Assembly: GCA_023091665.1 (NCBI GenBank)
Contig: JALJCQ010000017.1
Coordinates: 2,914,001-2,978,000, forward strand
Length of the DNA stretch: 64,000 nucleotides
Origin: Pythium myriotylum
Lineage: Eukaryota > Oomycota > Peronosporomycetes > Pythiales > Pythiaceae
Reading direction: 5' to 3'
The notes beneath the pieces are model-generated. The model was given only the letters and a program-made list of their open reading frames with translations, did not search any database and was not told the DNA's origin. The position numbers were made by a program, and so were the translations under genes. Shown here in pieces: positions 61,435 to 64,000 of the stretch. The stretch's first letter is position 1. Every line of letters begins with the position of its first letter.

Positions 61435-63243
61435 ATGGTCAAGCTCCTCGGGCTCTGCTCGCTGCTGGCCGTCGCCGCCGACGCGCGCTCGCTCTCGGTC
61501 TTCTCGCCGCAGCACCCGCAGGCCGCCGAGCGCGCGCTGCGCCTCGAGCAGATCGCGTCGCAGATCAAGAACGAGCCGCGCGGGCTCGTCGTGGACAACG
61601 AGACCTTCCCGCTCTACTACGGACCCGACCAGACGCCCGGCTCGCTCGCGTTTGAGATCCAGATGAAAGAGCTCGGCAAGCTGCAGAACTTTGGACTGCC
61701 AACGAGCAAGAAAGTCTCGGCGTTCGCCGCGCAATGGGCCAAGTCGCTCAAGACGCCCGAGGACGTCGTGACCATCTACCAGGACGTGCTCGGCGAGTCC
61801 GAGGTCGCGGCCGCCGCGTCCGCGAGCGCATCCAAGTTCTCGTCCATGCAGGACTTTGTCTCGTTCTACGATCTCATCGCGCACGACCTCGAGAAGCCGT
61901 GGTCCACGGACAACTCGGACGTCGCCTTTGGCGCGCAGCGGCTCGTCTTCAAGGGCTTCACGATGCGACTCGTGGGCCAAGACGAGCAGGCGCTCGCGCT
62001 CTCGCTCTCGGACGAGCAGGTGAGCGCCCACTGCGGCAGCAACCTCACGGCCACGACCATCCGCGAGCGTAAAGCGCAGTTCGTCACCGACCTGAGCAAC
62101 ATCTACCAGTACAACGACCCGGAGCAAGTCTCGCGCAAGTTCGTGCCCAACGTGCTCGGCTTTTTCTGCTTCAACAACGACTCGCAGCAGCTGCTGCCCG
62201 TGGAGATCCGCTTCCCGGACACGGGGCTCTCATACTCGCCGTTCGACACGGCCGACGAGTGGACGCTCGCCAAGATGGCGCTCGAGGCCGCCGAGATCGA
62301 CTTCCAGAACATGCAGCACATGGCCGAGACCCACGCCATGACCATCCCCATGCGCGTCGAGGCCTACCGCCACCTCCACGAGGACCACCCGATCTTCCAG
62401 CTCTTCACGCAGCACGTCTTCGCCGACTTTGCGCTCGAGATGCTCAGCGAGCGCCTGCTGCTCAACGTCTCGACCGAGGTGGACAAGACCTTTGGCTTTG
62501 GCGCGACTGGCGCGCTGCGCTTCCTCTACGACCGCATCACCAAGGATGACGTCTACGTGAACGTGGCCAACGACCTCCACGCCGACATCGCGCGTCGCGG
62601 GCTCGACAACATCCCGACCCACAAGTACGTCCAGTACGGCAAGCTTTACTACGGAGCGTTTGACACGTTCGTCGGCCGCGTGCTCGACACGTACTACGAG
62701 ACAGACGTTGACCTCGCGAGCGACTCCGAGGTCCAGGGCTGGGCCGCCGGCTGTGCAGCCGTGCCGCACTTGCGCAACTTCCCGGCGTCCTTCCCGACCA
62801 AGGACTCGCTGCGCAAGCTGCTCACGCACGTCATCTTCCAGAGCACATTCAAGCACCACGCCATGAACGGCGTCGTCTCGTGGCACGGTGTCTCGATGCC
62901 GTACGCCGTGCCGGCCGTGTGGCACCCACTGCCTACGGCCAAGCTCGCGCCGGGCGAGAAGCTCAACCTGCTCCAGTACACGATCCCCAAGGAGCTCGTG
63001 GCCGACCAGGTGCGCTCGCCCGCGGCTTTCTACCGCGCCATCCCGCTCTCCGAGACGCTTCTTGACGCCTACCGTGAGAGCGCGTTCGCTGACGAGCCCA
63101 AGCTCTTCCCGGCCATCCGCGAGTACGAGACCACGCTGCGTGCGATTGACAGGCAGCTCGCCGAGACCGAGGCCGCGGCGCCGCAGCCATGGCCCTACTT
63201 CCTCTACCGCCCGTCCAAGCTCGCCTACTACACCTGGATCTAA
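61435..63243 (+). CDS. secreted lipoxygenase
   Basis: 602 residues, intron-less, ATG in CCGCCATGGTC. Signal peptide MVKLLGLCSLLAVAADA. The C-terminal two thirds are a lipoxygenase catalytic domain: iron ligands H295 and H300 in H-M-A-E-T-H (the H-x4-H pair), followed by RHLHEDHPIFQLFTQH; H474 and N478 in KHHAMN; and the terminal isoleucine I602 (YYTWI). All five expected ligands are thus present. Lipoxygenases oxidise polyunsaturated fatty acids such as arachidonic or eicosapentaenoic acid, which oomycetes contain in quantity. No PLAT domain is evident at the N-terminus. Secretion suggests action on host or released own lipids. High GC and G/C-ending codons suggest strong expression. Confidence 0.9.
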   Translation: MVKLLGLCSLLAVAADARSLSVFSPQHPQAAERALRLEQIASQIKNEPRGLVVDNETFPLYYGPDQTPGSLAFEIQMKELGKLQNFGLPTSKKVSAFAAQWAKSLKTPEDVVTIYQDVLGESEVAAAASASASKFSSMQDFVSFYDLIAHDLEKPWSTDNSDVAFGAQRLVFKGFTMRLVGQDEQALALSLSDEQVSAHCGSNLTATTIRERKAQFVTDLSNIYQYNDPEQVSRKFVPNVLGFFCFNNDSQQLLPVEIRFPDTGLSYSPFDTADEWTLAKMALEAAEIDFQNMQHMAETHAMTIPMRVEAYRHLHEDHPIFQLFTQHVFADFALEMLSERLLLNVSTEVDKTFGFGATGALRFLYDRITKDDVYVNVANDLHADIARRGLDNIPTHKYVQYGKLYYGAFDTFVGRVLDTYYETDVDLASDSEVQGWAAGCAAVPHLRNFPASFPTKDSLRKLLTHVIFQSTFKHHAMNGVVSWHGVSMPYAVPAVWHPLPTAKLAPGEKLNLLQYTIPKELVADQVRSPAAFYRAIPLSETLLDAYRESAFADEPKLFPAIREYETTLRAIDRQLAETEAAAPQPWPYFLYRPSKLAYYTWI

Positions 63244-63474
63244 GGAATAACCACATACTGGTGTGTAGATACTGCGTCGTTGCGTTGATCTTTCAATGTT
63301 GTTATATACTATGGGTCTTGGTAATGCGAGTCCTATCCATGCCACACAAGACCACCGGCTTCTTCTGATCAGAAAAAGAGACGAAGGCGTTGCGTGTGAG
63401 ACCCGGAGTACCATCATTGTCTTTGGAAACAATGCAGGTGCTCCGGGCCCCACAGGTACAGACTGGCTTACGGC

Positions 63475-64000
63475 TTAGACCAGGACAGGCTTGACGTTCT
63501 TGGTGTAGTTGGGCTTGAACAGGCACGTCTCCGTCTTGCCGAGCGGCACGTAGTCGAACAGCCAGCAGTTGTGGCCAATACCCGCGACCTCGTGGAAGAA
63601 GAGCTTGCCGGCCTTGTCGAGCGACTGGAGACCGTACAGGTCCTTGGTGTACTCCACCGTCTGCTTGGCGCTCAGTACCTTGAGTGTCGAGAACTTGGTC
63701 TCGATCTCGTCAACGGACGAGACCTCGCTGTACTTGCCGAGCAGACTGGTCTGCCACGGGCTCTGGATGTCGTCGCCTGGCGACGCGAACAAGTGGTAGG
63801 CCTTGAGGCGCAGGAAGTTGGCCTTGCGGCGCTGCTGGTTGGCCGTGCACGTCGTGTTGGTACCGCAGTTCTCGAGGTTGTTGACCTTGGGGTAGAACGG
63901 GTTGACGGTGAGGAAGTTGGTGTTGGTGAGCGTGACTGGCGGGAAGACGCTCTGCACGACCGTGTTGCTCTTCTGCAAGTCACTACGGCTGAGCGCGAAC
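63475..64000 (-). CDS. palmitoyl-protein thioesterase, C-terminal part (5' end outside window)
   Basis: The frame is open from the right window edge to TAA at 63475-63477, giving 174 residues. The segment YTKDLYGLQSLDKAGKLFF followed by HEVAGIGHNCW matches the C-terminal region of palmitoyl-protein thioesterases (T-x-D-x-x-G-L-x-x-L-D-x-x-G-K-L, then the catalytic His, here in GIGHNCW). The nucleophile Ser and the Asp lie before this fragment. The family removes palmitate from cysteines of proteins, usually in the lysosome or after secretion. It is convergent with the lipoxygenase gene, 231 bases apart. The tail FKPNYTKNVKPVLV is unremarkable. Confidence 0.8.
   Translation of the reverse strand, partial: FALSRSDLQKSNTVVQSVFPPVTLTNTNFLTVNPFYPKVNNLENCGTNTTCTANQQRRKANFLRLKAYHLFASPGDDIQSPWQTSLLGKYSEVSSVDEIETKFSTLKVLSAKQTVEYTKDLYGLQSLDKAGKLFFHEVAGIGHNCWLFDYVPLGKTETCLFKPNYTKNVKPVLV

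Noticed and set aside
61165..63453. Minus-strand ORFs of 320 and 407 codons opposite the lipoxygenase gene
   Set aside because: GC-rich third positions of the + strand gene suppress stop codons on the other strand. No domain is visible, while the + strand has a full lipoxygenase.

Overview
The window looks like nuclear DNA of a plant-associated oomycete (Phytophthora/Pythium type). The evidence is: intron-less genes with good AACCATGG/GCCATGG start contexts; oomycete-type initiator cores (YCAYTYY followed by CAWTTTNYY-like sequence) 30-70 bases before many ATGs; a BT1/folate-biopterin transporter; three secreted proteins that look like the oomycete pectin LPMO family AA17; and a secreted lipoxygenase. 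Genus cannot be fixed from the sequence alone.

Left edge to 31 kb. After the 3' end of a BT1-family transporter (1-668) comes a gene-sparse tract carrying eleven small single-exon genes, ten on + and one on -, spaced roughly 1-6 kb apart, plus one probable relic. All eleven encode the same compact module, C-x(4,6)-C-x12-H-x2-C-x2-H-R, usually followed by an arginine-rich stretch and then an acidic/hydrophobic C-terminus. I know of no named family for this. It looks like a small zinc-binding nuclear regulator family and is the best candidate for an undescribed system here. Members fall into a W-Q-C type (7.2-15.2 kb), an M-x-M-T / RCQYPSKRC type (21.2-29.5 kb) and divergent ones (1.4, 4.7, 10.0 kb). 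The DNA between them holds hairpins, a dispersed repeat, a 26-base G run and a G-quadruplex motif, but no gene I recognise. The tract from 31.1 to 35.7 kb is likewise empty of recognisable genes.

35.7-55.9 kb. Seven head-to-tail ankyrin-repeat genes, all on +. Gene 1 carries a frameshift. Gene 4 is cut by two in-frame stops ahead of a still recognisable acidic tail. Genes 5, 6 and 7 form a very young array with an exact 3482-base period: 46442-50490 matches 49924-53972 with one difference found. Gene 6 reads as a chimera with a gene-7-like front and a gene-5-like back. A conserved upstream block of about 0.7-0.85 kb, with a small conserved ORF, precedes genes 4-7, and decayed ankyrin repeats persist behind some stops.

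56-60.1 kb. Three AA17-like secreted proteins (one -, two +), each with signal peptide 1-22 and His23 as predicted mature N-terminus, then a low-complexity tail ending in a basic KRFRR motif. 61.4-63.2 kb. A secreted lipoxygenase with all five iron ligands. The right edge holds the 3' part of a palmitoyl-protein thioesterase on the - strand. The right part therefore combines extracellular carbohydrate and lipid oxidation genes next to an actively rearranging ankyrin cluster.
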